From positions 1-33,219 of the forward strand of contig JBJDYT010000014.1 of NCBI GenBank assembly GCA_051867635.1: a DNA stretch of 33,219 nt, given 5' to 3'. How positions within the stretch are numbered: position 1 is the first letter of the stretch; the number at the start of each line of letters is the position of its first letter. The notes beneath the pieces are model-generated. The model searched no databases, was not told the origin of the DNA, and worked only from the letters and a program-made list of their open reading frames with translations. The position numbers were made by a program, and so were the translations under genes. Positions 6,652-14,271 of this stretch are shown here, piece by piece. Source of the stretch: RGIG5472 sp051867635 (GTDB lineage: Bacteria; Bacillota; Clostridia; Oscillospirales; Oscillospiraceae).

Positions 6652-6720
6652 ATGAACCGATCCCTGACACGGCTGACGCACGCCAACTGGCGCCTGACGC
6701 GAATGTGGGGCGCCTGCTGA
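6652..6720 (+). CDS. 22-residue micro-ORF between metI and metQ
   Basis: A short ORF starting 20 bases after the metI stop, with a strong AGGAG site 7 bases before its ATG. The peptide is basic, contains two LTR repeats and Trp13 and Trp19, and ends in Gly-Ala-Cys immediately before TGA. No terminator hairpin is obvious in the 62 bases before metQ, which are A/T-rich and carry the metQ ribosome site. I do not recognise the peptide. Basic micro-peptides ending near a Cys codon occur as cysteine-responsive leaders of sulfur genes in Actinobacteria, so a sulfur-linked regulatory role is possible, but this rests on resemblance alone. Confidence 0.5.
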   Translation: MNRSLTRLTHANWRLTRMWGAC

Positions 6721-6782
6721 AAAAAGCGCATACCGGTCCATACATCAACAAAAAATTATTTATTTTATAAGGAGTACATATC

Positions 6783-7640
6783 ATGAAAAAGCTGACTTCC
6801 ATTCTTCTCGCACTGACTCTGGTCCTTTCCCTCCTGGTCTCCTGCGGCAGCCAGAATGAGCCCGCCGACGACGCCGAAGGCGGCGATGAGCAGGCGGAGC
6901 TCGTCACCATCACTGTCGGCGCCAGCTCCACTCCCCACGCGGAGATCCTGGAGCAGGTGAAGGACGCTCTCGCGGCCGATGGCTATGAGCTGAAGATCGT
7001 GGTCTATGACGACTACATCCTGCCCAACAAGGCCCTGGCGGACGGTGAGCTGGACGCCAACTACTTCCAGCACACCCCCTATCTGGAGAGCTACAACGCC
7101 TCCAACGGCACCGACCTGGTCTCCGCCGCTCTGATCCACTATGAGCCCTTCGGCCTCTATGGCAACGGCGTTGCCTCCCTGGCTGACCTGGCGGACGGCG
7201 CCACCATCCTGATCCCCGCCGACGACAGCAACGAGACCCGCGCCCTGCTCCTCCTGGCCCAGGAAGGCCTGATCACCCTGCCTGAGGACGCTTCCGCCGC
7301 CGCCGGCGTGACCACCCTCGACATCGTGGACAACGGCGGTTATGACATCCAGGCTGTCCAGGCCGACATGGTCCCCTCCCAGCTGGCCAACAGCAACGAA
7401 GGCACCATCGCCGTCATCAACGGCAACTATGCCCTGCAGGCCGGCCTGAACATCGCTGACGCGCTGGCCATCGAAGACGCTTCCGGCGACGCCGCCCAGA
7501 CCTATGCCAACATCATCGCCTGCCGCAACGGCGAGGAGAGCAGCGAGAAGATCCAGGCTCTGGTCAAGGCCCTGCAGACTGAGGCTGTGAAGAGCTACAT
7601 CGCCGACAGCTACAACGGCGCCGTGGTCGCCATCTTCTAA
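6783..7640 (+). CDS. metQ: Methionine ABC transporter substrate-binding lipoprotein
   Basis: A 285-residue lipoprotein that captures methionine outside the membrane and delivers it to MetNI. A lipoprotein signal peptide ends in the lipobox LVSC (Cys21), followed by an acidic linker. The NlpA/MetQ domain follows: VTITVGASSTPHAEILEQVK, then YELKIVVYDDYILPNKALADGELDANYFQHTPYL split over two strands, and later AVINGNYALQAGL. AAGGAG lies 10 bases before the ATG. Compared with metN and metI it is richer in GCC and GAC codons, as expected of a highly expressed protein. It ends the operon at a strong terminator. Confidence 0.96.
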   Translation: MKKLTSILLALTLVLSLLVSCGSQNEPADDAEGGDEQAELVTITVGASSTPHAEILEQVKDALAADGYELKIVVYDDYILPNKALADGELDANYFQHTPYLESYNASNGTDLVSAALIHYEPFGLYGNGVASLADLADGATILIPADDSNETRALLLLAQEGLITLPEDASAAAGVTTLDIVDNGGYDIQAVQADMVPSQLANSNEGTIAVINGNYALQAGLNIADALAIEDASGDAAQTYANIIACRNGEESSEKIQALVKALQTEAVKSYIADSYNGAVVAIF

Positions 7641-7664
7641 GATACGGACGCAGAAAAAACAGTA

Positions 7665-7702
7665 AAAAACGTGTACCGCGAAATGCGGTACACGTTTTTT
7701 TA
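7665..7702 (+). terminator. Intrinsic terminator of the metNIQ operon
   Basis: A perfect 15-bp stem (7665-7679 with 7685-7699) with an A-rich left flank and a run of T's on the right. It could also act on the opposite strand against the convergent GrpB-family gene. Confidence 0.92.
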
Positions 7703-7781
7703 TCCCTTTCGGCGGACAGTCCCCCTGCAAAGTATAGAGATGCAGCGGCGCAGCCCTGCTTCCCGGCAGCCAGGCCGATGG

Positions 7782-8303
7782 TTACCTGCCGCGGCTCCAC
7801 CGCAGCGCCTCTTTTTCCATTTGCTTCACAAACGCATCCTTGCCGTCACAGTATCCGTCGATATCGTAGGGGTACTTTTCAGCAAGCGCCGTTTTCAGGG
7901 CGGCATAGGCGTTGCAGGCTTCCCTGTGCGTGCGCAGATAGTCCCTGACGGCCAAATGGCGCTGAATATCCGCCGCGCTGCTTTCGGCAAAAATATGGAC
8001 GTGATGGGTCTGCTCCTCGCCGCCCTTACGCAGATAGCGCCTGCCGGCGATGCCAAATTCGCCCATGTATTCGTAGCCGATCCGTTCAAACGCCGGCGCT
8101 GCCGCGTCCACAGGTCCCAGATCGTGCACCACCGGCATCAGGTCGATGATCGGTTTGGCCGCGAGCCCGGGCACCGCGGTGCTGCCGATGTGGTGGATCG
8201 CCACGCAGTTTTCGCCGAGAATATCCCGGATCAGCCTTGCTTCGGCTTCAAACTTCTCCTGCCAGGAAGGGTCATATTCCGTTACGGTCACATGCCGCGC
8301 CAT
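7782..8303 (-). CDS. GrpB family protein (UPF0157, nucleotidyltransferase-like)
   Basis: A 173-residue protein of the GrpB family, which has a nucleotidyltransferase-like fold. Seen: EYDPSWQEKFEAEARLI near the start, then HHIGSTAVPGLAAKPIIDLMP, the family hallmark with its GST and D-x-M residues, and later HVHIFAESSAADIQRHLAVRDYL. The activity of GrpB proteins is not established; some related members are annotated as CoA-linked, so no function is claimed. The start at 8303 has an AAGGGGG site; a longer frame starts upstream within the ligA terminator. It is convergent with metQ and follows ligA on the same strand, separated by a terminator. Confidence 0.9.
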   Translation of the reverse strand: MARHVTVTEYDPSWQEKFEAEARLIRDILGENCVAIHHIGSTAVPGLAAKPIIDLMPVVHDLGPVDAAAPAFERIGYEYMGEFGIAGRRYLRKGGEEQTHHVHIFAESSAADIQRHLAVRDYLRTHREACNAYAALKTALAEKYPYDIDGYCDGKDAFVKQMEKEALRWSRGR

Positions 8304-8332
8304 ACTGCTATCCCCCTTATATTGCAATAAAA

Positions 8333-8370
8333 AGGAACGCCTCAAGCAGTTTTTCGCTTCGGGCGTTCCT
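8333..8370 (-). terminator. Intrinsic terminator of the murD-yunB-ligA unit
   Basis: Read on the - strand, an interrupted stem (8356-8370 with 8333-8346, AGGAACGCC closing GGCGTTCCT) is followed by TTTTTATTG. It sits between ligA and the GrpB-family gene. Confidence 0.7.
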
Positions 8371-8375
8371 GTGCA

Positions 8376-10397
8376 TCAAAAGAGGCTGGTCTGGGACGCT
8401 GCGACGGACGCGGTCTCGGCGCCATCCTCCACCATGGCCCGGAACTCCTCCTCGCTCAGCACCGTCACGCCCAGGTCGTGGGCCTTTTTCAGCTTGCTGC
8501 CGGCGTTTTCCCCCGCCACCACAAAGGCGGTCTTCTTCGAGACGGAGGAGGACGCCTTGCCGCCGTACTGCTCCACCAGCGCCTCCGCGGCCTTTCGGTC
8601 AAAGTGCGCCAGCTCTCCGGTGAAGACGAACGTCTTTCCGGCAAAGCGTGTGTCAAGGACTTTTTCTTTACAGTCCGTGCGCACACCGGCCTCCTTCAGC
8701 CGACGGATCAGGTCCGCCGCGGACTCGCTGTGGAGCCACTGCAGCAGGTACTGCGCCGTGATGGCGCCCACGTCGTCGATGGCGGTCAGCTCCTCTTCCG
8801 TGGCGGCGAGAAGGGCGTCCAGCGTGCCGAAGTGCCGGGCGATGGTCTTGGCGGCCTTCGCCCCCACCTGGCGGATGCCGAAGGCGTAGAGCAGGCGCTC
8901 CAGCCCCGCGTCCCGGGATTTTTCGATGGCGGCCACCGCATTCTCCGCGGATTTCTGCCCCATGCGGTCCAGCTCAGCGATCTTATCCGCCTGCAGGTCG
9001 TAGAGGTCCGCCGCGCTTCGCACCAGCCCCGCGTCGATGAGGTTCTGCATCACCGCGGGGCCCAGGCCGTCGATGTCCATGGCGTCCCGGGAGGCAAAGT
9101 GGGTCAGGTTCCGCAGGAGCTGGGCAGGGCACTCCGCGCCGGTGCAGCGGATGGCGGCCCCGTCCGGGTCCCGGGCGGTGGGCGCGCCGCAGACGGGACA
9201 GACCGACGGCAGCAGGTAGGGTTCCTCCGTCCCGCTGCGCTTATCCTTGTCCACGGAAAGCACCTCCGGGATGATCTCGCCTGCCTTCTGCACCAAAACG
9301 GTGTCCCCGATGCGGACGTCCTTTTCTGCTATATAGTCCTGGTTGTGCAGCGTGGCGTTGGTGACGGTGGTACCCGCCAGGCGCACCGGCTCCAGCACCG
9401 CCTTGGGGGTCAGCACGCCGGTGCGGCCCACCTGCACGATGATATCCGTGACGCGGGTGTACTTCTTCTCCGGGGGATACTTGAAGGCGATGGCCCAGCG
9501 GGGGTTCTTGGCCGTGCTGCCCAGCTGTCGGCGGGACGCCAGATCGTTCACCTTCAGCACCGCGCCGTCCATGTCGAAGGGCAGCGCCTCCCGCTCCTCG
9601 TTCAGCCGCGCGATCTCCGCGGTGATCTCCTCGAGGTTCGAGAGCAGCTTGTAGGGGATGACCTTGAACTGCTGCGCGCGCATGTATTCCAGCGTTTCCG
9701 CGTGGGTCCTGAACTCCCGCCCCTCCGCGTACTGCAAATTGAAAATGGCTACGTCCAGCCGGCGGCTGGCGGCCACCTTCGGGTCCAACTGGCGGAGAGA
9801 GCCCGCCGCGGCGTTCCGGGGATTGGCGAAGAGGGGCTCCTCGTTCAGCTCCCGCTGCTCGTTCAGCTCCCGGAACACCTTTTTGGACATATAGACCTCG
9901 CCCCGGACGATGAGCAGCGGCAGCTTCTCCGGCAGGGTCATGGGGATGGAGCGGATGGTGCGGAGGTTCTCCGTCACGTCCTCCCCCACCCGGCCGTCGC
10001 CCCGGGTGGCCCCCCGGTAAAAGACGCCGTCGCGGTACTCCAAAGCGATGGAAAGGCCGTCCACCTTGGGCTCCACCGTGTACTGCACCTCGCCCAGGGC
10101 CTCGCCCATGCGGCGGGTGAAATCCTCCACTTCTTCCCGGTCAAACACATCCTGCAGGCTCTCCAGCGGCACGCGGTGGGCATAGCTTTCAAAGGAGGAG
10201 AGCGCCGCGCCTCCCACCCGCTGGGTGGGGGAATCCGGCGTGATCTCCTCCGGGTGCTCCTTTTCCAGCTGCGCCAGGCGCCGCTGCAGCATGTCATAGT
10301 CATAGTCGGAAAGCGTGGGCTGATCCAGCACATAGTAGCGGTAGCTCTCCTCGTTGAGCTGTTTGCGCAGCGCGCGGATCTCTTCACGGTAGTCCAT
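8376..10397 (-). CDS. ligA: NAD+-dependent DNA ligase
   Basis: A 673-residue enzyme that seals nicks in DNA during replication and repair, using NAD+ as adenylate donor. Domains in order: the NMN-binding Ia region with YYVLDQPTLSDYDYD, the adenylation domain with catalytic Lys111 in EPKVDGLSIALEYRDG, an OB-fold, a four-Cys zinc finger (CPVCGAP ... CTGAECPAQ, about 400-430), helix-hairpin-helix repeats (IDGLGPAVMQNL, IRQVGAKAAKTIA, IDDVGAITA), and a C-terminal BRCT domain (AGKTFVFTGELAHFDRK, about 590-665). Length and order are full for LigA. It follows the sporulation gene yunB by 16 bases and is the last gene before a terminator. Confidence 0.98.
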   Translation of the reverse strand: MDYREEIRALRKQLNEESYRYYVLDQPTLSDYDYDMLQRRLAQLEKEHPEEITPDSPTQRVGGAALSSFESYAHRVPLESLQDVFDREEVEDFTRRMGEALGEVQYTVEPKVDGLSIALEYRDGVFYRGATRGDGRVGEDVTENLRTIRSIPMTLPEKLPLLIVRGEVYMSKKVFRELNEQRELNEEPLFANPRNAAAGSLRQLDPKVAASRRLDVAIFNLQYAEGREFRTHAETLEYMRAQQFKVIPYKLLSNLEEITAEIARLNEEREALPFDMDGAVLKVNDLASRRQLGSTAKNPRWAIAFKYPPEKKYTRVTDIIVQVGRTGVLTPKAVLEPVRLAGTTVTNATLHNQDYIAEKDVRIGDTVLVQKAGEIIPEVLSVDKDKRSGTEEPYLLPSVCPVCGAPTARDPDGAAIRCTGAECPAQLLRNLTHFASRDAMDIDGLGPAVMQNLIDAGLVRSAADLYDLQADKIAELDRMGQKSAENAVAAIEKSRDAGLERLLYAFGIRQVGAKAAKTIARHFGTLDALLAATEEELTAIDDVGAITAQYLLQWLHSESAADLIRRLKEAGVRTDCKEKVLDTRFAGKTFVFTGELAHFDRKAAEALVEQYGGKASSSVSKKTAFVVAGENAGSKLKKAHDLGVTVLSEEEFRAMVEDGAETASVAASQTSLF

Positions 10398-10413
10398 AGC
10401 CTTGCTCCTTCTC

Positions 10414-11094
10414 TCAGGTGTCGTTGATGATGCTGTCTTCGATCTCTTCCCCGCTTCCGTGGAAGTAGGTGTAGCTCTCCGGAACGCTGCCCACGATCAC
10501 CGTCTCCGCCACCACGTAGGAGCCGGAGACCTGCGTAGCCGTGGAAAAGCCCGGCAGCAGGATGCTCACGCTGACGTCCACGGTCAGGACGATGCGGTGC
10601 TTGGTCTGGTTGATGCCGGCGGAGGTGAACTCGTTTTCAAAGCGGGAGACCGCCGAGCCCACGGACTGCATCCTCACCTCCACGGACGGCCCCCGGCCGG
10701 AGAGCAGCGTCAGCCCCGAAAGGGTCCCCAGCGGAACGCTGAGGGTGCTGGTGGAGACCTCCGCGAGGCGCTCCAGCACGTCCGCGTCGATCAGCGTCTG
10801 CAGGCGGTTGAACTCCGCCATGTTGCTGGATATGGCGGTGATGCGGCCTTCGTTGTCCTTCTGAAAGGAGATGAGCCGGTCATACTCCACCTCGCCCCGG
10901 GTCACCGCCTCGTTCACGGCGGTGGAGATCACCCGGCTGACCTGGTTGGAGACCCGGGCCACCGCCAGGCGGCCGATGATCGGCTGCATCTGGGCGAAAA
11001 AAACATAGCTCGACCCCGCCAGCAGAAAAAGAAACAGGCACAGCGCGATCCACTTCCGGTAGCGGCGCCGAAACCGCAGGAGCCATAGTCTCAT
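10414..11094 (-). CDS. yunB: Sporulation protein YunB
   Basis: A 226-residue protein with a short basic N-terminus (RLWLLRFRRRYRKW) and one membrane span at about residues 16-33, the rest facing outward. In Bacillus, YunB is made under sigma-E in the mother cell and is needed for proper spore formation; its biochemical role is not known. The segments ISTAVNEAV, YDRLISFQKDNEGRITAIS and VPLGTLSGLTLLSGRGP are typical of the family, as is the final YTYFHG. It stands between murD and ligA, an arrangement joining a wall gene, a sporulation gene and a DNA repair gene with short gaps. Confidence 0.9.
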   Translation of the reverse strand: MRLWLLRFRRRYRKWIALCLFLFLLAGSSYVFFAQMQPIIGRLAVARVSNQVSRVISTAVNEAVTRGEVEYDRLISFQKDNEGRITAISSNMAEFNRLQTLIDADVLERLAEVSTSTLSVPLGTLSGLTLLSGRGPSVEVRMQSVGSAVSRFENEFTSAGINQTKHRIVLTVDVSVSILLPGFSTATQVSGSYVVAETVIVGSVPESYTYFHGSGEEIEDSIINDT

Positions 11095-11134
11095 GATACC
11101 TCACCAAAGCAAGGTATGCGGGAAAGGCTTTTCC

Positions 11135-12517
11135 TTATTTCAATTCTTCCACGATGGCCCGGAAGGTATCGCCCCGGTGGGCGAAATTCCGGAATTTGTC
11201 AAAGGAGGTGCTGGCAGGCGAGAGCAGCACCACGTCCCCGTCCCTGGCGTAAGCCGCCGCGGCGAGGATGGTCTCCCTGAAGTCCTCATACTCCCAAATG
11301 GGCAGCTCCTCCGCCCGGTAATCCGGGGAATCCGTCACGGCGCGGCGGATCTTTTCACTGGTCATGCCTGTAAGGAACAGCGCCTTTACATGCGCTCTGA
11401 TCTCAGGGCCGATGTCGTCATAGGGGATACCCTTGTCCTTGCCTCCCGCGATGAGGATGACCTTCTCCGGGAAGGAACGCAGCCCCGCGATGGTGCGGCT
11501 GGGGCTGGAGGCGATGGAATCGTTGTAGTAGCGGACGCCCCGCAGCGTGCGCACCAGCTCGATGCGGTGGGCTACGCCGGCGAAGCTGCGGGCCACCTGC
11601 CGGACGGCCTCGTCCGGCACCAGGCCCCGCACCATGGCGATGGCCGCCATGTAGTTTTCGATGTTATGCGTGCCGGGGATGCGGATATCGCTTACGGAGA
11701 GCACCTTCCGCACGCTGCCGTTCTCCGCGGAGAAGATCTCCTCCCCCTGCTGGTAGACACCGTTTGCAACGGCCTTTTGCCGGCTGAACCAGCGGACCTC
11801 TCCCCTGGCCTTTTCCGCCAGCTTCACGTCGTCGGCGTTGTCCGCGTTGAGGATCAGCACGCCGCGCTCGTCCTGGTGGAGGAAAATGTTCTCCTTGGCC
11901 GCGATATACTCCGCATAGTCCTTGTGCACGTCCAGGTGGTTGGGCGAGAGATTGGTGACCACGGCCACATCCGCGCTCCGGCCCATGGTCATGAGCTGGA
12001 AGGAGCTGAGCTCCAGCACGGCGAAATCCTCCGCCGACATCTCTCCCGCCTCCGCCAGCAGCGGATGGCCGATGTTGCCGCCCACATGCACCGTCTTCCC
12101 TGCCGCCTTCAGCAGCTCGGAGACCAGTGTTGTGGTGGTGGTCTTCCCGTCGCTGCCGGTGACGGCCAGGATACGGCAGGGACAGACCTCGAAAAAGGCC
12201 TCCATCTCGGAGGTCAGCACGCTGCCGCGCGCCACCGCCGCCTGCAGCTCCGGCACGTCGGGGCGAAGGCCCGGCGTGCGGAAGATCACATCCTCCTTAA
12301 GGTCCCGGAGATACCCCTCTCCCAGCCGCAGGCGAACGCCCATGGCCTCCAGCTCCTCCGCCGCGGCGCCCAGCGCCTCCCGGCTTTTTTTATCGCAGGC
12401 GGTAACGGCGATACCGTGTGAACGCAGCAGGCGGATCAGCGGCGTGTTGCTGACGCCGACCCCGATGACGGCCACGCTCTTTCCCGCGAGGCCCGCCAGA
12501 TATTCCTCCAGATTCAT
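11135..12517 (-). CDS. murD: UDP-N-acetylmuramoylalanine--D-glutamate ligase
   Basis: A 460-residue cytoplasmic Mur ligase that adds D-glutamate to UDP-MurNAc-L-alanine in peptidoglycan synthesis, using ATP. The N-terminal Rossmann-like UDP-binding domain begins KSVAVIGVGVSNTPLIRLL. The ATP loop is TGSDGKTTTTT (residues 120-130). The central domain contains AVVTNLSPNHLDVHKDYAEYIAAK split by the family's HLD motif, and the C-terminal domain holds RIELVRTLRGVRYYNDSIASS. The start at 12517 has AGGAG 10 bases upstream and MNLEEYLAGL fits the family; the open frame continues 136 codons upstream but runs through non-coding repeats. yunB and ligA follow on the same strand. Confidence 0.96.
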   Translation of the reverse strand: MNLEEYLAGLAGKSVAVIGVGVSNTPLIRLLRSHGIAVTACDKKSREALGAAAEELEAMGVRLRLGEGYLRDLKEDVIFRTPGLRPDVPELQAAVARGSVLTSEMEAFFEVCPCRILAVTGSDGKTTTTTLVSELLKAAGKTVHVGGNIGHPLLAEAGEMSAEDFAVLELSSFQLMTMGRSADVAVVTNLSPNHLDVHKDYAEYIAAKENIFLHQDERGVLILNADNADDVKLAEKARGEVRWFSRQKAVANGVYQQGEEIFSAENGSVRKVLSVSDIRIPGTHNIENYMAAIAMVRGLVPDEAVRQVARSFAGVAHRIELVRTLRGVRYYNDSIASSPSRTIAGLRSFPEKVILIAGGKDKGIPYDDIGPEIRAHVKALFLTGMTSEKIRRAVTDSPDYRAEELPIWEYEDFRETILAAAAYARDGDVVLLSPASTSFDKFRNFAHRGDTFRAIVEELK

Positions 12518-12639
12518 GAAAAACGCTCCTTTTGCCCACAGGCGCAAAATGATGACCCGCTGACAGCGCATCGCTCCCGCCGCGTCCCACGCGGGCAGTG
12601 AGAAAACGGGCCGAATAATTGGCGGCACCGTCCTTTGCG

Positions 12640-12883
12640 CCCCGCCGCCAGACAGGGCCAAGTGACGGTCATTTATAAGTAAGATGCATCGCGGCCGCTT
12701 CGCGGCGTGCTCCCGCCATCTTTCGCGGTTCCGCCGCCGGGCGGGAGCGAAAGGGCGATCGTTTATAAGGTATAATAGCCACTTCGCGGCGTGCTCCCGC
12801 CATCTTTCGCGGTTCCGCCGCCAGGCGGGAGCGAAAGGGCGATCGTCTATAAGGTATAATAGCCGCTTTGCGGCTATTATACC
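12640..12883. repeat. Near-identical 84-bp-period tandem repeat with hairpins
   Basis: Two 83-base copies, 12698-12780 and 12782-12864, differ at only two positions. A degraded third copy can be traced at about 12640-12695. Each full copy contains a 9-bp stem (12709-12717 with 12740-12748 in the first) and ends in GGTATAATAGCC. The last end is joined to its reverse complement to make a 14-bp perfect hairpin (12853-12866 with 12870-12883, loop TTT). The unit does not encode a plausible protein. It fills most of the 470-base gap between murD and rnpB. Confidence 0.85.
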
Positions 12884-12904
12884 GCAAGGGAAAGCAAAAT
12901 ACAA
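12876..12904 (-). promoter_or_regulatory. Possible promoter for murD upstream of the repeats
   Basis: On the - strand, TTGTAT, a 17-base spacer and TATAAT. The -10 lies in the right arm of the 14-bp hairpin, so the transcript would begin inside it and carry the repeats as a leader of about 350 bases. Confidence 0.35.
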
Positions 12905-12950
12905 CGAGCTTTTCAGGGCCCTCACCCGACGCGCGGCGGCGTTTCTCTCG

Positions 12951-12979
12951 TTGACAATCCGGCGGCTTTCCTGTAAAAT
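12951..12979 (+). promoter_or_regulatory. Promoter of the RNase P RNA gene
   Basis: TTGACA at 12951-12956, a 17-base spacer, and TAAAAT at 12974-12979, placing the start at about 12986, where the RNA's first helix begins. Confidence 0.8.
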
Positions 12980-12986
12980 GGGCCGT

Positions 12987-13358
12987 GCGAGTAAGCCAGA
13001 CAGTCGCGGGGCGAGGCCGAAAGGCCCGCCATGAGGAAAGTCCGGGCTCCACAGGGCAAGGATAACGGGTAACGCCCGCCGAAGGCGACTTCAGGAAAAG
13101 TGCAACAGAGATATACCGCCGCGCCGGGCCCACTCTCTCGGGAGCGGATACCGGCGCGGTAAGGGTGGAAAGGCGAGGTAAGAGCTCACCCATCGGCTGG
13201 AGACAGTGCGATGCTGTAAACTCTATCCGGAGCAACACCGTGGTGGAAGCAGATGGTCGGCCCGACCGCTTCCGGGAGGTGGCTTGAGCGTGCCGGCAAC
13301 GGTGCGCCTAGATAGATGACTGTCAAATACAGAACCCGGCTTACAGACTTACTCGTGC
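12987..13358 (+). ncRNA. rnpB: RNase P RNA, bacterial class A
   Basis: The catalytic RNA of RNase P, which trims the 5' leader from precursor tRNAs. Universal elements are present in order: CCAGACAGTCGC near the 5' end, GAGGAAAGTCCGGGCTCCAC (13033-13052), GTGCAACAGAGA, GGTAAGGGTGGAAAGG-type core (about 13158-13173), GGTAAGAGCTCACC, GTAAACTCTATCCGGAGCAA, then TAGATAGATGACTGTC and CAGAACCCGGCTTAC at the 3' end. The ends pair: CGAGTAAG (12988-12995) with CTTACTCG (13348-13355) form P1. The order and the ACAGAACCCGGCTTA end match class A RNAs, not the Bacillus class B type. It has its own promoter and terminator. Confidence 0.97.
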
Positions 13359-13368
13359 CTATATGGAA

Positions 13369-13398
13369 AGAGCGGCGTGAAAACGCCGCTCTTTTCTT
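13369..13398 (+). terminator. Intrinsic terminator of rnpB
   Basis: A perfect 10-bp stem (13369-13378 with 13383-13392), a GAAA loop and TTTTCTT. Confidence 0.9.
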
Positions 13399-13444
13399 AG
13401 GAAAAAGGCAGAGACCGTTTTCCGGCCGCTGCGGAGGGACGCCC

Positions 13445-14026
13445 TCAGGCCTCCTTCTTCTTGAGAAACGCCAGGCAGGCGCGGCCCAGCAGGCCGCCCA
13501 CGATGGTGCAGACCAGGACCTCCACCAGGGCGTTGACGAGGCCCAGCGTCATGAGGATCTCGAAAACGTTGTTGCCGAAGGCCCGGATGTAATCGCTGTT
13601 GCCGAAGAACAGCACCACGCCGCCCAAGAACAGCACGGAATTGGTGAGAGAGCCGGTAACGGAGGCGGCGTAGCAGGCGATGCGCTTCCCTTCCAGCGCG
13701 CGGTACACGAGCCAGGACAGCAGGCCCACCAACACGCGCGGGACCAGACAGACCACCGCCGTCGCCCCGGGATTGATGGCCATGAGCGCGGTGCCGAAAG
13801 CACTGATGCCGAAACACTGGGCAAAGCTGGTGATGCCGAACACAGCGCCCAGGAAACAGCCGGCCTTCGCGCCCAGCACGATGGAGCCAATGACCACGGG
13901 GATGACCAGGAAGGTGATGGACAGCGGGCCGACATTCAGATAGCCGAGGGGGGTGAAGGCCATCAGCAGCACCACGGCGAGAAGCAGGGCCAGCTGCGCC
14001 ATCCGGGAAGTTTTCGCACGATTCAT
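13445..14026 (-). CDS. ECF transporter substrate-binding (S) component
   Basis: A 193-residue integral membrane protein with about six hydrophobic spans, matching the S components of energy-coupling factor vitamin transporters. AQLALLLAVVLLMAFTPLGYL then ITFLVIPVVIGSIVLGAKAG and GAVFGITSF resemble the pantothenate-type (PanT-like) group, but the ligand cannot be fixed from sequence. It would work with EcfA and EcfT subunits encoded elsewhere, as none is in the window. No vitamin riboswitch is visible in its 5' region. The gene stands alone between rnpB and the yebC unit and ends with a basic KKKEA tail. Confidence 0.85.
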   Translation of the reverse strand: MNRAKTSRMAQLALLLAVVLLMAFTPLGYLNVGPLSITFLVIPVVIGSIVLGAKAGCFLGAVFGITSFAQCFGISAFGTALMAINPGATAVVCLVPRVLVGLLSWLVYRALEGKRIACYAASVTGSLTNSVLFLGGVVLFFGNSDYIRAFGNNVFEILMTLGLVNALVEVLVCTIVGGLLGRACLAFLKKKEA

Positions 14027-14094
14027 AGGTGGTTACCTCGATTCATAGTTTTCGCGAAACAGCGGAAAAAGCTTCCATTTCGCAGACGAAAAGT

Positions 14095-14122
14095 ATTATA
14101 CCAGACAAAAAGTGAATTGCAA
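14095..14122 (-). promoter_or_regulatory. Promoter of the ECF S component gene
   Basis: On the - strand, TTGCAA, a 16-base spacer and a perfect TATAAT, about 70 bases before the start codon. Confidence 0.6.
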
Positions 14123-14220
14123 GAGTGAAAATCATTTTTTGGCAAGCGGATTTTGCATTTTTTTAACATAGGGGCGGAGGGACCGCCCTTCTTCCGCGGC
14201 GGAGCGGGGAAAAATTCGAA

Positions 14221-14251
14221 GGACCAGCCGGCCCGCAGGGCCGGCTGGTCC
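14221..14251 (-). terminator. Intrinsic terminator of the trmK-NIF3-yebC unit
   Basis: A perfect 14-bp GC-rich stem (14221-14234 with 14238-14251). On the - strand it is followed by TTCGAATTTTT. Confidence 0.85.
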
Positions 14252-14271
14252 TTGTTCTCTGCGCGGCAGTC

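Noticed and set aside
8478..10427. 649-codon open frame antisense to ligA
   Set aside because: Composition is His/Gly/Val/Leu-rich mirror-image of ligA codons with no domain; ligA on the other strand is complete and unmistakable. Similar GC-driven antisense frames lie opposite proC, ruvB, tgt, queA and glmM.
12698..12864. CRISPR array
   Set aside because: The repeat unit is 83-84 bases with one-base spacing and no unique spacers, and no cas genes are present.
12518..12925. 136-codon in-frame N-terminal extension of murD
   Set aside because: It runs through the 84-bp repeats and lacks a ribosome site; MurD has its normal N-terminus and an AGGAG site at 12517.
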